From NCBI GenBank assembly GCA_001418405.1, contig LIQL01000062.1, forward strand, positions 1-44,671: 44,671 nucleotides of DNA, in the 5' to 3' direction. Shown here piece by piece: positions 1-7,628 of the stretch. A program made the position numbers and the translations under genes. Each line of letters starts with the position of its first letter. The first letter of the stretch is position 1. The notes beneath the pieces are model-generated. The model ran no database searches. It worked only from the letters and a program-made list of their open reading frames with translations, and was not told where the DNA came from. The DNA comes from Streptomyces diastatochromogenes (GTDB taxonomy: Bacteria; Actinomycetota; Actinomycetes; Streptomycetales; Streptomycetaceae).

Positions 1-1
1 G

Positions 2-751
2 GCCGCCGAGGACGAGGCGGTCGCCCCCGCCTGGTGGCAGGCCGAGGTCGTCTCCCACGAGCTGCGCACCCCGGACACCGCGGTGCTGACGGTCCGCCCG
101 GACCAGCCGTACCCGTTCCGCGCCGGCCAGTACACCAGTCTGGAGACCCCGTGGTGGCCGCGGGTCTGGCGGCACTACTCCTTCGCCTCGGCGCCGCGTT
201 CCGACGGCCTGCTGGCCTTCCACGTGAAGGCGGTGCCGGCCGGCTGGGTCTCCAACGCGCTGGTGCACCGCGCCCGTCCCGGTGACGTGCTGCGGCTGGG
301 CGCGCCGGGCGGCTCGATGACCGTCGACCACTCCACCGCCGGCGGCCTGCTGTGCGTCGGCGGCGGCACCGGCATCGCGCCCATCAAGGCGCTGATCGAA
401 GACGTCGCGGACCACGGCGTCCGGCGCCCCGTGGACGTCTTCTACGGCGCCCGCAGCGACCACGACCTGTACGACATCGACACCATGCTGCGACTGGAGC
501 AGACCCACCCCTGGCTCTCCGTCCGCCCGGTCGTCGCCATCGGTCCGGGTACCCGGGGCGGCCCCGGCACCCTGACCGGCCAACTCCCGGACGCGGTCCG
601 GCAGTACGGCCCATACCACGCGTACGACGCATATCTTTCCGGACCGCCGGGGCTGATCCGCAGCGGTGTGGAGGCATTGATGGGGGTCGGTGTCCCGGCC
701 GAGCGGATCCGGCACGACTCCATCGAAGAGCTGGTATCGACAGGAGACTGA
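2..751 (+). CDS. Flavohaemoprotein-like FAD/NAD(P)H reductase domain (5' partial)
   Basis: The frame is open from the left edge of the window, so the N-terminus, probably a globin domain, is missing. About 249 residues remain. An FAD-binding domain carries the RHYSFASAPR stretch, which matches the RxYS flavin motif of ferredoxin-NADP reductase-like proteins. An NAD(P)-binding domain follows with GGGTGIAPIKAL and a late SGPPGLIRSGVEAL motif. Proteins of this layout pass electrons from NAD(P)H through FAD to a haem globin, typically for NO dioxygenation or as an oxygen-binding reductase. The globin part is inferred from Streptomyces homologues because it lies outside the window. The stop is only 4 bp before the TTG start of the next gene, so the two are probably co-transcribed. 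Confidence 0.85.
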   Translation, partial: AAEDEAVAPAWWQAEVVSHELRTPDTAVLTVRPDQPYPFRAGQYTSLETPWWPRVWRHYSFASAPRSDGLLAFHVKAVPAGWVSNALVHRARPGDVLRLGAPGGSMTVDHSTAGGLLCVGGGTGIAPIKALIEDVADHGVRRPVDVFYGARSDHDLYDIDTMLRLEQTHPWLSVRPVVAIGPGTRGGPGTLTGQLPDAVRQYGPYHAYDAYLSGPPGLIRSGVEALMGVGVPAERIRHDSIEELVSTGD

Positions 752-755
752 AGTC

Positions 756-1676
756 TTGGCAGCAGACGGTGAATACGGTCGGCCGACGGAGGGGCGGGGG
801 CTGCGCCAACCGGCGGAGCGCCCCGGGAGCGACGGTGAGCACCTGGTGCAGCAGAGACTCGGGACGTCCGGGCGCGCCGACCGCTTCTACGCGGACCAGG
901 TCCTGGACCACCTCAACGTGCGGATGCAGGAGTTCGTGGCCCGGCAGGAGATGTTCTTCCTGGCCACGGCGGACCGGCACGGCGAGTGCGATTCGACGTT
1001 CCGGGCCGGCCCGAGCGGTTTCGTGCAGGTGCTGGGCGACCGGCTGCTGGCGTACCCGGAGTACCGCGGCAACGGCGTCATGGCGTCCGTCGGCAACCTC
1101 TCCGAGAACCCGCGGCTGGGCATCCTCATGATCGACTTCACCCGGGACCGGATAGGGCTGCACCTCAACGGCCGGGCGCGGGTGGTGCTGGACGAGGAGA
1201 TGCGGGCGCACTTCCCGGACCTCCCGGTGGACCCGATCCCCGGCCGGCGGGCGCAGCTGTGGGTGATGGTCGAGGTGGAGGAGGCGTACATCCACTGCGC
1301 CAAGCACATCCCGCACCTGCAGAAGGTCCCGGTGAACGAGCGGGGCGCCCGGGCCTGGGGCACCGACGACTTCAAGCGCAAGGGCGGCGACTTCTTCGGG
1401 GCCGCCGCCGAGGCGGACCGGCGCCCGCCGTTCCGGCGTCCGCAGCACGTCAACGAGCACCTGCGCGGCGGACTGCACGAGGACCTCCCGGCCCCCGGCC
1501 ACGGGGCCGAGCCGGCGTCCGTGCCCGGGCCGCGGTCGCCGGGGAACGACCTCGCAGCCGAGCTGAACGGGGAGTTCCTCGAACGGGTCGAACGGGTGCT
1601 GGCCCGTGCCCAGCCGCGTCGCCCCGCGGAGGACGGGCCGGAGTTCCGCGGCTGGTTCGACCGGCGCGACGGCTGA
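756..1676 (+). CDS. Pyridoxamine 5'-phosphate oxidase-fold flavoprotein
   Basis: This 306-residue protein has a split-barrel FMN/F420-binding fold. The core at about residues 40-190 includes MFFLATADRHGECDSTFR, YRGNGVMASVGNLSENP and a GRARVV strand, typical of PNPOx-family proteins that act on nitro or oxidised substrates or bind flavin. The C-terminal 100 residues are Pro/Arg-rich and probably disordered. The TTG at 756 is chosen because AGGAG lies at 742-746 and the preceding reductase stops at 751. An in-frame ATG at 690 would sit inside the upstream gene. Close coupling to a flavohaemoprotein reductase suggests a redox or nitrosative-stress pair. The substrate is unknown. Confidence 0.82.
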   Translation: MAADGEYGRPTEGRGLRQPAERPGSDGEHLVQQRLGTSGRADRFYADQVLDHLNVRMQEFVARQEMFFLATADRHGECDSTFRAGPSGFVQVLGDRLLAYPEYRGNGVMASVGNLSENPRLGILMIDFTRDRIGLHLNGRARVVLDEEMRAHFPDLPVDPIPGRRAQLWVMVEVEEAYIHCAKHIPHLQKVPVNERGARAWGTDDFKRKGGDFFGAAAEADRRPPFRRPQHVNEHLRGGLHEDLPAPGHGAEPASVPGPRSPGNDLAAELNGEFLERVERVLARAQPRRPAEDGPEFRGWFDRRDG

Positions 1677-1734
1677 CCGGCGGGCGGCACCCCCGGCGGC
1701 GGGGCACCACCGCGCCGCCGCCGACCGACCCGGT

Positions 1735-2214
1735 CTAGCCCAGGTCGGGGGCGTGCATCGCCCGCACGCCCTCGATGTTGCCGTCCAGGTAGTGCCGCAG
1801 GGACAGCGGGACGACGTCGACCGAGGCGATCCCCACCCGGGTGAAGGGCACCCGCACGATCTCGTACTCGCCGCACGGCTCCTCGACCTCGGGGCCGTGC
1901 CGGCGCGACGGGTCCATCGAGCCCAGCCGGCAGACGAAGAAGTGCTGGACCTTGACGCCGTCCACACCGCCGTCGGTGAGGTGCTCGACGGTGTCCACGA
2001 AGACCGGCACCACATCGGTGACCTTGGCGCCGAGCTCCTCGTCCAGCTCGCGGTGGAGGGCCTCGATGACCGTGGCGTCCTCCGGCTCGACGCCGCCGCC
2101 CGGAGTGATCCAGTACGGGGCCCGCCCCGGCTTGGTGCGCTTGATCAGGACGAGGTCCGCTCCGTCGAGCAGGATCGCGCGGGCGGTGCGTTTGACGACT
2201 GGCCGTACGGTCAT
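1735..2214 (-). CDS. NUDIX hydrolase
   Basis: This 159-residue single-domain protein would hydrolyse a nucleoside diphosphate linked to another moiety. The NUDIX region is near residues 38-65, with a GGG turn followed by the core REL-DEELG that supplies the Mg-binding glutamates. The first glutamate of the canonical box is displaced by one or two residues (EPEDA), so the box is slightly off consensus. The N-terminal RTARAILLDGADLVLIKRTKPG is typical of the family. The gene follows the LysR gene on the same strand after a 53-bp gap and may be read from the same transcript. The substrate cannot be deduced. Confidence 0.88.
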   Translation of the reverse strand: MTVRPVVKRTARAILLDGADLVLIKRTKPGRAPYWITPGGGVEPEDATVIEALHRELDEELGAKVTDVVPVFVDTVEHLTDGGVDGVKVQHFFVCRLGSMDPSRRHGPEVEEPCGEYEIVRVPFTRVGIASVDVVPLSLRHYLDGNIEGVRAMHAPDLG

Positions 2215-2267
2215 AGGGGACAGATGCCGCAGTCACGGCCCGGTGAAACCCCGCCCCGCCGCTCGCG

Positions 2268-3164
2268 TCACCACCCCGCGGCGCTGCGCAGCAGCCATTC
2301 GTGGGCCCGGGCGATGTGCGGCAGGCCCAACGTGCCGGTCCGTACGGCCAGGAAGTAGGTCCGCAGCGGCGGCACCGGAGGATCGAGGAGGGCGACCACC
2401 GCGCCGCTGTCCAGCGCTTCGGTGCACAGGTACCGCGGCAGCACGGCCAACCCGGCGCCCGCCGTGACGCAGGACAGCACCGCCCGCAGGTCGCCGGCGA
2501 CCACCGCGGCGGCGGCGGTCGGCTTGGCGTCGAAGACGGCGGCCCAGTAGCGGGCGATCAGCGGCAGGCTCTCGTGGACCTCGACCAGCGGAACCGGATC
2601 CAGCAAGCGGACGCCGCGGGCCTGGAGGGCGCCGGGACCGCCCAGTCGGGTCGCCCAGCGGGGCGCGGCGACCAGCACGTGTTCCTCGTCGCACAGGGGG
2701 GTGGCGGTGAGCAGTCCGCCGCGGGGGCGGGTGGTGGTGACGGTCATGTCGTGGTGTCCGGCGGCGAGGCCGTTGAGCACTTCGTCGGCGGCGCCGAAGG
2801 CGGTCCGTATGGACAGGCCCTGGGAGATGAGCGGGCTCAGGGCGGGTAACGCGCGTTCGGCGGTGAACTCCGGTGGCCCGCCCAGGTGGAGCGTGCGGGT
2901 GGGGGAGTCCTGATCCAGCCCGGCCTCGGTGATCTCGGTGAGGGCGTCGAGATGCGGTGCGACCTTGTGGGCGAGCTCGTCGCCGACGGTGGTGGCGGTG
3001 ACGCCACGGGCGCAGCGGACGAAGAGGGGGCGGCCCAATTGCCGTTCCAGCGTGCGGATCTGGCTGGTCACCGCCGGCTGGGAGAGTCCGAGCAGCGCGG
3101 CGGCCCGGGTGAAGGAGCCGGCCCGGTGGACCGTGACGAAGGTACGCAGTAGCGCCAGATCCAT
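2268..3164 (-). CDS. LysR family transcriptional regulator
   Basis: This 298-residue protein has an N-terminal winged helix-turn-helix (MDLALLRTFVTVHRAGSFTRAAALLGLSQPAVTSQIRTLE type) followed by a periplasmic-binding-like effector domain. The ATG at 3164 is chosen because AGGAGG lies 6 bp upstream (3171-3176 on the minus strand) and the protein then begins exactly at the HTH. A longer frame to 3206 would add 14 unconserved residues. An imperfect CTAT-N10-ATAG palindrome lies 43 bp upstream and could be the autoregulatory LysR box. The target genes are not obvious. The neighbouring NUDIX gene is on the same strand rather than divergent, unlike the usual LysR arrangement. Confidence 0.92.
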   Translation of the reverse strand: MDLALLRTFVTVHRAGSFTRAAALLGLSQPAVTSQIRTLERQLGRPLFVRCARGVTATTVGDELAHKVAPHLDALTEITEAGLDQDSPTRTLHLGGPPEFTAERALPALSPLISQGLSIRTAFGAADEVLNGLAAGHHDMTVTTTRPRGGLLTATPLCDEEHVLVAAPRWATRLGGPGALQARGVRLLDPVPLVEVHESLPLIARYWAAVFDAKPTAAAAVVAGDLRAVLSCVTAGAGLAVLPRYLCTEALDSGAVVALLDPPVPPLRTYFLAVRTGTLGLPHIARAHEWLLRSAAGW

Positions 3165-3206
3165 CGGGTACCTCCTGCGCCCCTCGGAAGCCTGGTCGCG
3201 AGCCAA

Positions 3207-3224
3207 CTATAAATTTGTCGATAG
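3207..3224. promoter_or_regulatory. LysR-box-like palindrome
   Basis: CTAT-N10-ATAG lies in an unusually AT-rich patch just upstream of the LysR start. LysR regulators often bind interrupted palindromes of this length next to their own promoter. This is a candidate only. Confidence 0.35.
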
Positions 3225-3286
3225 GGCTGTGTCGCTAGCGTGATTGGACACTGACGCTCAGTCAACTAGCCTTGTTGAAGCGGTTC

Positions 3287-3300
3287 GTTTCACGTGAAAC
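3287..3300. other. parS site (ParB binding), copy 1
   Basis: GTTTCACGTGAAAC is present without mismatch. It equals the Streptomyces ParB-binding consensus. It lies between the LysR promoter region and the terminator of the minus-strand PLP enzyme operon. Confidence 0.93.
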
Positions 3301-3342
3301 ATCGGTCCGTGAAAACGTCCGGACCGGATTCACGGGAACCGC

Positions 3343-3381
3343 CGGCCGGCAGGGTGACGAGGGGGGATACCCTGCCGGCCG
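3343..3381 (-). terminator. Hairpin terminator of the holin-phosphatase-PLP enzyme operon
   Basis: A perfect 13-bp stem (arms 3343-3355 and 3369-3381) encloses a 13-nt loop. It lies about 50 bp downstream of the PLP enzyme stop on the minus strand. There is no U-tract, as is common in Streptomyces. Confidence 0.65.
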
Positions 3382-3390
3382 TTCTGTGCG

Positions 3391-3434
3391 CTGGTGCCTT
3401 CGCGCTGCCGCCTTCGCACTGGTGCCTTCGCGCT
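3391..3434. repeat. 16-bp direct repeat with 28-bp period
   Basis: CTGGTGCCTTCGCGCT occurs at 3391-3406 and again at 3419-3434. The second copy runs into the stop codon of the PLP enzyme gene, and GCCTTCGC recurs between them. This looks like a small local duplication at the 3' end of the gene. Confidence 0.7.
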
Positions 3435-4557
3435 ACGCCTTCGCCTCGTCCAGCGCCCGCAGGACGTCGGCGACCAGGTCCTCCGGATCCTCCACGCCGA
3501 CCGAGAAGCGGATGAAGCCCTCGGCCACGTCGTCCCCGCCCCAGCGGGCGCGGCGCTCGGCGGTGGACCGCACGCCGCCGAAGCTGGTCGCGTCGTCCAC
3601 CAGTGTCAGCGCGGCCAAGAACCGTTCCGCATGGGCCTTGTCCGGCAGGACGAAGGACACCACGGAACCGAAGCGGCCGGGCCGCATCTGTCGGACGGCG
3701 AGCGCGTGCGACGGGTCCGACGGCAGGCCGGGGTGGCGCACTGCGACGACCTCGGGGCGGTCGGCCAGTGCGGTGGCCAACGCCATGGCGCCCTCGGCCT
3801 GTTGGCGGACGCGCAGCGCCAGAGTGGCGAGCGAGCGGTGGGCCAGCCAGCTCTCCATCGGGCCGGGGATCGCCCCGACCGTCTTGCGCCACAGCCGGAC
3901 GCCGTCGGCCAGCGCCGCGTCCCGGCTGGTGGCGTAGCCCAGCAGGACGTCGCCGTGGCCGGTCAGTGCCTTGGTCCCGCTGGCGACCGAGAAGTCCGCG
4001 CCCAGCTCCAGCGGACGCTGGCCGAGCGGGGTGGCGAGGGTGTTGTCCACGGCGACCAGCGCCCCGCGGGCGTGCGCCGCGTCCGCCAGCCGCCGGACGT
4101 CACAGACGTCCAGGCCGGGGTTGGAGGGCGTCTCGATCCACAGCAGCCGGGCGCCGTCGAGGACGTCGAGCTGGGCGTCGGCGGCGGTGGGGGCCGTGCG
4201 GACCTCGATGCCGTAGCCCTCCAGCCGGGAGCGGACGGCGGGCAGCAGCTGGTAGCCGTCGTCGGGGAGCACCACCGCGTCGCCGGTGCGCAGTTGGGAG
4301 AAGAGCACGGCGGTGATCGCCGCCATCCCGGAGGCGAAGGCGACCGTGTGGGCGGGTTCGTCCGGTGACTCCAGCTCGCCGATGGCGGCTTCCAGCCGGG
4401 TCCAGGTGGGGTTGGTGTCGCGGCCGTAGGTGTACGGGCCGGTGGCCTCGCCGGGGAGGTGGAAGTGGGCGGCGAACACCGGTCCGGGAAGGGCCGGTTC
4501 GTAGGCCACGGGCTCCGGGAGCCCGGCCCGCACCGCACGGGTGCCGTCGCCGGTCAT
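3433..4557 (-). CDS. Cystathionine gamma-lyase/synthase family PLP enzyme
   Basis: This 374-residue fold-type I PLP enzyme belongs to the Cys/Met metabolism family. Visible family marks are YTYGRDTNPTWTRLEAAIGELE, ETPSNPGLDV, AVDNTLATPLGQRPLELGAD and the PLP-binding SGTKALTGHGD, with Lys at about residue 196. The C-terminal SFGGVRSTAERRARWG replaces the SLGG motif of the family. Members make or cleave cystathionine or related gamma-substituted thiol amino acids, and sequence alone does not separate lyase from synthase. The ATG at 4557 overlaps the stop of the phosphatase gene by 4 bp (ATGA), so translation is coupled. It is the last gene of a three-gene operon ending at the hairpin near 3343-3381. 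Confidence 0.88.
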   Translation of the reverse strand: MTGDGTRAVRAGLPEPVAYEPALPGPVFAAHFHLPGEATGPYTYGRDTNPTWTRLEAAIGELESPDEPAHTVAFASGMAAITAVLFSQLRTGDAVVLPDDGYQLLPAVRSRLEGYGIEVRTAPTAADAQLDVLDGARLLWIETPSNPGLDVCDVRRLADAAHARGALVAVDNTLATPLGQRPLELGADFSVASGTKALTGHGDVLLGYATSRDAALADGVRLWRKTVGAIPGPMESWLAHRSLATLALRVRQQAEGAMALATALADRPEVVAVRHPGLPSDPSHALAVRQMRPGRFGSVVSFVLPDKAHAERFLAALTLVDDATSFGGVRSTAERRARWGGDDVAEGFIRFSVGVEDPEDLVADVLRALDEAKA

Positions 4558-5120
4558 GCGCTCTCCTCGTGGTGGGGGTGGTACAGACCGGGCCGGGGCT
4601 CGGCGGGGCCGGGCGTCCCGGAGGTGACCTCGGCGCGGACCGCCTCCAGTAGGCCGTCGCAGGCCGTCTCGATCATCTCCAGGCACTCCTCGAAGCCGGC
4701 GAGGCCGCCGTAGTACGGGTCCGGCACGTCGAGGTCCGAGGGGTCGGCGGCCGGGGCGGTGCCGCAGCCGTAGGAGCGCAGCAGCCGGACCTTGGCGGCG
4801 TCCTCGGCGGTCGGGGCCAGCCGGCGCAGTTCGCGCAGGTGGCCCGAGTCGAGCGCGATGACCAGGTCGCGGCGCGCGAACCAGGAGGCGCGGAACTGCC
4901 GGGCGGTGTGTGCGCTCGGGTAGCCGCCCGTGCGCAGCACGGCGAGGGTGCGGGGGTCGGCCCCGTCGCCCTCGTGCCAGCCGCCGGTGCCGGCGCTGTC
5001 GACCTCGACCAGCGCGTCGAGCCCGTCCTCGGCGATCCGGGCACGGAAGACGGACTCGGCCATCGGCGAACGGCAGATGTTGCCGGTGCAGACGAAGCAG
5101 ACGCGGTAGCAGGTGGACAA
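4554..5120 (-). CDS. Low-molecular-weight protein tyrosine phosphatase
   Basis: This 188-residue phosphatase has the CX5R P-loop near the N-terminus (VCFVCTGNICRSPMAE, nucleophile Cys11, Arg17). The general-acid region is DVPDPYYGG at about residues 132-140. It would dephosphorylate phosphotyrosine in proteins and could act on tyrosine kinases or on polysaccharide and antibiotic regulation, as related Streptomyces enzymes do. The start is a TTG at 5120, only 3 bp after the upstream gene's stop. No ATG or GTG lies between that codon and the P-loop. The stop overlaps the start of the downstream PLP enzyme. Its place between a membrane protein and an amino-acid enzyme is unusual, and no partner kinase is in the window. 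Confidence 0.9.
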   Translation of the reverse strand: MSTCYRVCFVCTGNICRSPMAESVFRARIAEDGLDALVEVDSAGTGGWHEGDGADPRTLAVLRTGGYPSAHTARQFRASWFARRDLVIALDSGHLRELRRLAPTAEDAAKVRLLRSYGCGTAPAADPSDLDVPDPYYGGLAGFEECLEMIETACDGLLEAVRAEVTSGTPGPAEPRPGLYHPHHEESA

Positions 5121-5123
5121 CCG

Positions 5124-5501
5124 TCAGTCCTTGTCGGGGAGCATCACGTGCATCGCCCAGGAGACGATGGAGACGATCACGCCGCCGAGCAGCGCCGCCC
5201 AGAAGCCGTCCACGTGGAACGCGAGGTCGGCCTTGCCGGCCACCCAGGAGGTCAGCAGCAGCATCAGCGCGTTCACGACCAGCGTGATCAGACCGAGCGT
5301 GAGGATGAACAGGGGGAACGAGAGCACCTTGACCACGGGCTTGACCAGGAAGTTCACCAACCCGAAGATCAGCGCCACCAGGATCAGCGTGAGCACCTTG
5401 CGGCCGGTGTTCTCTCCGGTGAGCGTGATGCCTTTGAGGAGCCAGATGGCCACGGCCAGGGCCGCGGCGTTGGCGAGCGTCTTGACCAGAAAATGCTTCA
5501 T
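5124..5501 (-). CDS. Phage holin family (DUF360/Phage_holin_4_2-like) membrane protein
   Basis: This 125-residue protein has four predicted membrane segments (about residues 7-22, 35-55, 60-85 and 102-120). The first loop contains GENTGRK and the middle contains GLVNFLVKPVVKVLSFPL, as in the widespread small bacterial membrane proteins annotated as phage holin family. It is a chromosomal protein rather than a prophage remnant, since no phage genes surround it. Its function is unknown. It is the first gene of the minus-strand operon, and its start lies 48 bp from the divergent cupin gene, so both promoters must be packed into that gap. Confidence 0.85.
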   Translation of the reverse strand: MKHFLVKTLANAAALAVAIWLLKGITLTGENTGRKVLTLILVALIFGLVNFLVKPVVKVLSFPLFILTLGLITLVVNALMLLLTSWVAGKADLAFHVDGFWAALLGGVIVSIVSWAMHVMLPDKD

Positions 5502-5549
5502 GGTGAGATCGTCGCAGACGACTGCCGACTGGTGAGAGGTGCGAACGGG

Positions 5550-5867
5550 ATGAAGGCTTTCCGACTGGACGAACTGGAAGCGGAACGGGTCGCGAACGAC
5601 GGCGCGTATCTGCAGTTCCTCCGGGAACGCACCATGTCGGTGGGGCTGTACGCGTTGGACGCCGGCACCGCGGACCCGCAGCAGCCACACGCCCAGGACG
5701 AGGTGTACCTGGTGGTGAGCGGCCGGGCGGCGATCACGGTGGGGACGGAGACCGAGTCGGTGGCCCGCGGCAGCGTGGTCTACGTGCCGGCCGGGGTGCC
5801 CCACAAGTTCCACCACATCAGCGAGGACCTCCGGGTCGTGGTGGTCTTTTCTCCGCCCGAGAGCTGA
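5550..5867 (+). CDS. Small single-domain cupin protein
   Basis: This 105-residue protein forms one cupin barrel. Motif 1 is PHAQDEVYLVVSGRAAI, with the metal-binding His/Glu set, and motif 2 is YVPAGVPHKFHHI. It probably binds a divalent metal, and its substrate or regulatory role is unknown. The ATG at 5550 follows a purine-rich GAGAGG about 10 bp upstream. The frame stays open upstream through the antisense strand of the holin and phosphatase genes, but that extension has no conserved sequence. It is divergent from the holin-phosphatase operon. Confidence 0.88.
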   Translation: MKAFRLDELEAERVANDGAYLQFLRERTMSVGLYALDAGTADPQQPHAQDEVYLVVSGRAAITVGTETESVARGSVVYVPAGVPHKFHHISEDLRVVVVFSPPES

Positions 5868-5947
5868 GGGTCGGACCCCGGAACCCGTAAGGGTCAGCTC
5901 AGGGGAGAGCCGGGGCTGTCGGGCCCCCACGGCGCCCGCCGGCGGCC

Positions 5948-5953
5948 TAGCAT
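5948..5953 (+). promoter_or_regulatory. Candidate -10 element before the DUF5326 gene
   Basis: TAGCAT fits the TANNNT Streptomyces -10 pattern and would give a leader of about 110 nt. No convincing -35 hexamer is visible, so this is weak. Confidence 0.3.
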
Positions 5954-6069
5954 CGTTGGTGTACAGGGGGAACCGGAGACGCGGTGCGACGGATGCGGAG
6001 CACGCGGACGGTGCCACCGGAGCGGTACGGACCGACAACGGCGCGACAGACAGAAAGCAGGGCAGAGCA

Positions 6070-6303
6070 GTGGCTGGTAAGGGGATACTCGCAGGGCTTC
6101 CGTGGTGGGTTACCTGGGTCGTGGTGCCCGTCATCCTGATCGTCGTCTTCGGCGGACTGATCGCCACCGCCGTGGGATTCCTGATCGGCCTGCTCTTCAA
6201 GGTGCTGATCGCGGCGGCGCTGATCGCCGGTGTCATCTACCTCGTGCGCAGGTTCACCGGATCCTCGTCCTCGTCCTCGTCCTCGTCGAAGAGCGACTGG
6301 TAG
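6070..6303 (+). CDS. DUF5326 family small membrane protein
   Basis: This 77-residue protein has two hydrophobic segments (about 9-33 and 36-57: WVTWVVVPVILIVVFGG and LLFKVLIAAALIAGVIYLV). It ends in a run of nine serines followed by KSDW. The GTG at 6070 follows GCAGAGCA and begins MAGKGILAGLPWW, the form usual for this Streptomyces family. The open frame to 5956 is not needed. The serine run is encoded by a TCCTCG hexanucleotide repeat (6262-6288), so its length may vary between strains. Its function is unknown. A strong hairpin 46 bp after the stop separates it from ssgR. Confidence 0.85.
   Translation: MAGKGILAGLPWWVTWVVVPVILIVVFGGLIATAVGFLIGLLFKVLIAAALIAGVIYLVRRFTGSSSSSSSSSKSDW
6262..6288. 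repeat. Hexanucleotide TCCTCG repeat coding for poly-Ser
   Basis: Four copies of TCCTCG plus TCG encode nine consecutive serines at the C-terminus of the DUF5326 protein. The repeat is in frame, so slippage would change tail length without a frameshift. Confidence 0.85.
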
Positions 6304-6747
6304 GCCGAGCCCCCACCGATCGGCACTGTCCGACCCGCACCCTCCGAAGACGCCCTGCCCCCGCCCGGGAGCAGGGCGTCCGGCGTTCCGGCGACCGTCC
6401 GACACGCCTTGCGCCGGGGCCGAACGAGGATCGGAATCCGGCCCACCTGCGGTTCTCGCACCGGTGGGGTGCGCGGCGTTCCACCTGCTCACCAAGAGTG
6501 TGTACCTTGCTTCGTAGCGTCATCGAGGCCGGGCGTGCCGTCGATACGGGGGCAACTCCCCGACTTTCGGCTCCCGTTCCGGATCGCCCGGGCTACAGTG
6601 CGGACGCAGGCGTCTTCCGGACGGTGATGTTCCGGAAAATACCGAGCGATCGGGCCGGAGCCGGCTGTCCGGGGAGGCGCACGGCCGCGGGGAGCGGATC
6701 CCGCGGTCCGGGCCACGGGGCCATGGCACTCGGACCTGGGGGTTGCG
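6304..6747. other. 444-bp intergenic region before ssgR
   Basis: No gene is supported here. The first part holds the terminator of the DUF5326 gene. The second part should carry the ssgR promoter. A TACAGT hexamer at 6594-6599 is the best -10 candidate but has no clear -35. Short frames in this stretch lack conserved sequence and are rejected. Confidence 0.6.
6349..6380 (+). terminator. Hairpin terminator after the DUF5326 gene
   Basis: GACGCCCTGC (6349-6358) and GCAGGGCGTC (6371-6380) form a perfect 10-bp stem with a 12-nt loop, 46 bp downstream of the stop codon. Confidence 0.65.
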
Positions 6748-7524
6748 TTGGCGATCGGCAACGACGAGTCCGGCTCGCACCCCACCCTGATCGGGTCGGT
6801 GCAGCGGGCGCTGCGACTCCTGGAAGCGGTGGCCGCGCACGCCGACGGTGCGCCCGCCAAGCAGCTGGCCAGGGAGGCCCAACTCCCCCTGCCCACGACC
6901 TATCACCTGCTGCGGACGCTGACCCACGAGGGCTATCTGCGCAGGGAGAACGGCGTCTTCGTCATCGGCGAGGGCGCCGAGTCCATCGGTCGGGCGGGGG
7001 CCCGGCGCCGGCAGCGCCGACAGTTGGCCGACGCGCTCGCCGTGGCGGGCCGCGAACTCGGCGCCGCCGTCTACTTCGCCGTCTACCGCGAGGGCGAAGT
7101 GGAGGTGGTGGCGATAACCGCCGACCCGGCGCGACCGCCCGTCGAGGAATGGGCCGACTTCCGCTCCACCGCCCACACCCACGCGATCGGCCAGTGCCTT
7201 CTCGCGCAACTCGACGAACCGACCAGGAAAGAACACCTGTCCCGTTATCCGGTGCAGTCGATGACGCCCTTTTCGGTGCGTTCCGAAGGTGATCTACTGA
7301 ATCGGCTGGCTACGGTGCGTCGCGGCCAGGTTGCCTACGATCGCCAGGAATATGCCCTGGGCACGGTGTGTTCGGCGATCCCGGTCCGAGTCGGCTCGGC
7401 CGCCGCGACGCTGGCGGTTTCTCTTCCTGCGACGGAAGTGCACCGATTGCAAGCAGTTACGGAGCGACTACGGAAAATGGCGGAGAGGGTGCTAACGACA
7501 CTCGCCTTCTCTATCAGTATCTGA
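6748..7524 (+). CDS. ssgR: SsgR, IclR-family activator of ssgA
   Basis: This 258-residue IclR-type regulator has a winged helix-turn-helix at about residues 12-70 (SVQRALRLLEAVAAHADGAPAKQLAREAQ and TYHLLRTLTHEGYLRR). An IclR effector domain follows, with HAIGQCLLA and a late YDRQEYALGTVCSAIPV. Its position directly upstream of ssgA identifies it as SsgR, known in S. coelicolor as the activator of ssgA and needed for normal sporulation. The TTG at 6748 is chosen because it gives the IclR-like N-terminus and an upstream ATG at 6723 is out of frame. No good Shine-Dalgarno is visible. A 104-bp gap before ssgA leaves room for an ssgA promoter. Confidence 0.93.
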   Translation: MAIGNDESGSHPTLIGSVQRALRLLEAVAAHADGAPAKQLAREAQLPLPTTYHLLRTLTHEGYLRRENGVFVIGEGAESIGRAGARRRQRRQLADALAVAGRELGAAVYFAVYREGEVEVVAITADPARPPVEEWADFRSTAHTHAIGQCLLAQLDEPTRKEHLSRYPVQSMTPFSVRSEGDLLNRLATVRRGQVAYDRQEYALGTVCSAIPVRVGSAAATLAVSLPATEVHRLQAVTERLRKMAERVLTTLAFSISI

Positions 7525-7535
7525 AAACTCACTCC

Positions 7536-7564
7536 TTGTGATCTGCCTGCATGTGACCGACGAT
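7536..7564 (+). promoter_or_regulatory. Candidate ssgA promoter
   Basis: TTGTGA at 7536-7541 and GACGAT at 7559-7564 are separated by 17 bp. The -10 match is poor. The spacing and position before ssgA are the only support. Confidence 0.3.
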
Positions 7565-7628
7565 GGCGTCAATAGGGCTTCCGGGGATGATTCCCGGCCA
7601 TCTCCGATCAAGTGCGGGGCAGTGGTTG

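Noticed and set aside
211..234. CCACGTG near 220 and again at 5209-5218, which resemble half of a parS.
   Set aside because: Both lie in coding sequence and have several mismatches to the 14-mer.
690..755. Starting the PNPOx-fold protein at ATG 690.
   Set aside because: This would overlap the reductase gene by 60 bp and adds residues with no family match. The TTG at 756 has a Shine-Dalgarno.
5124..5501. A phage remnant, suggested by the holin family name.
   Set aside because: No phage genes, att sites or composition change are present. The gene is in a stable-looking chromosomal operon.
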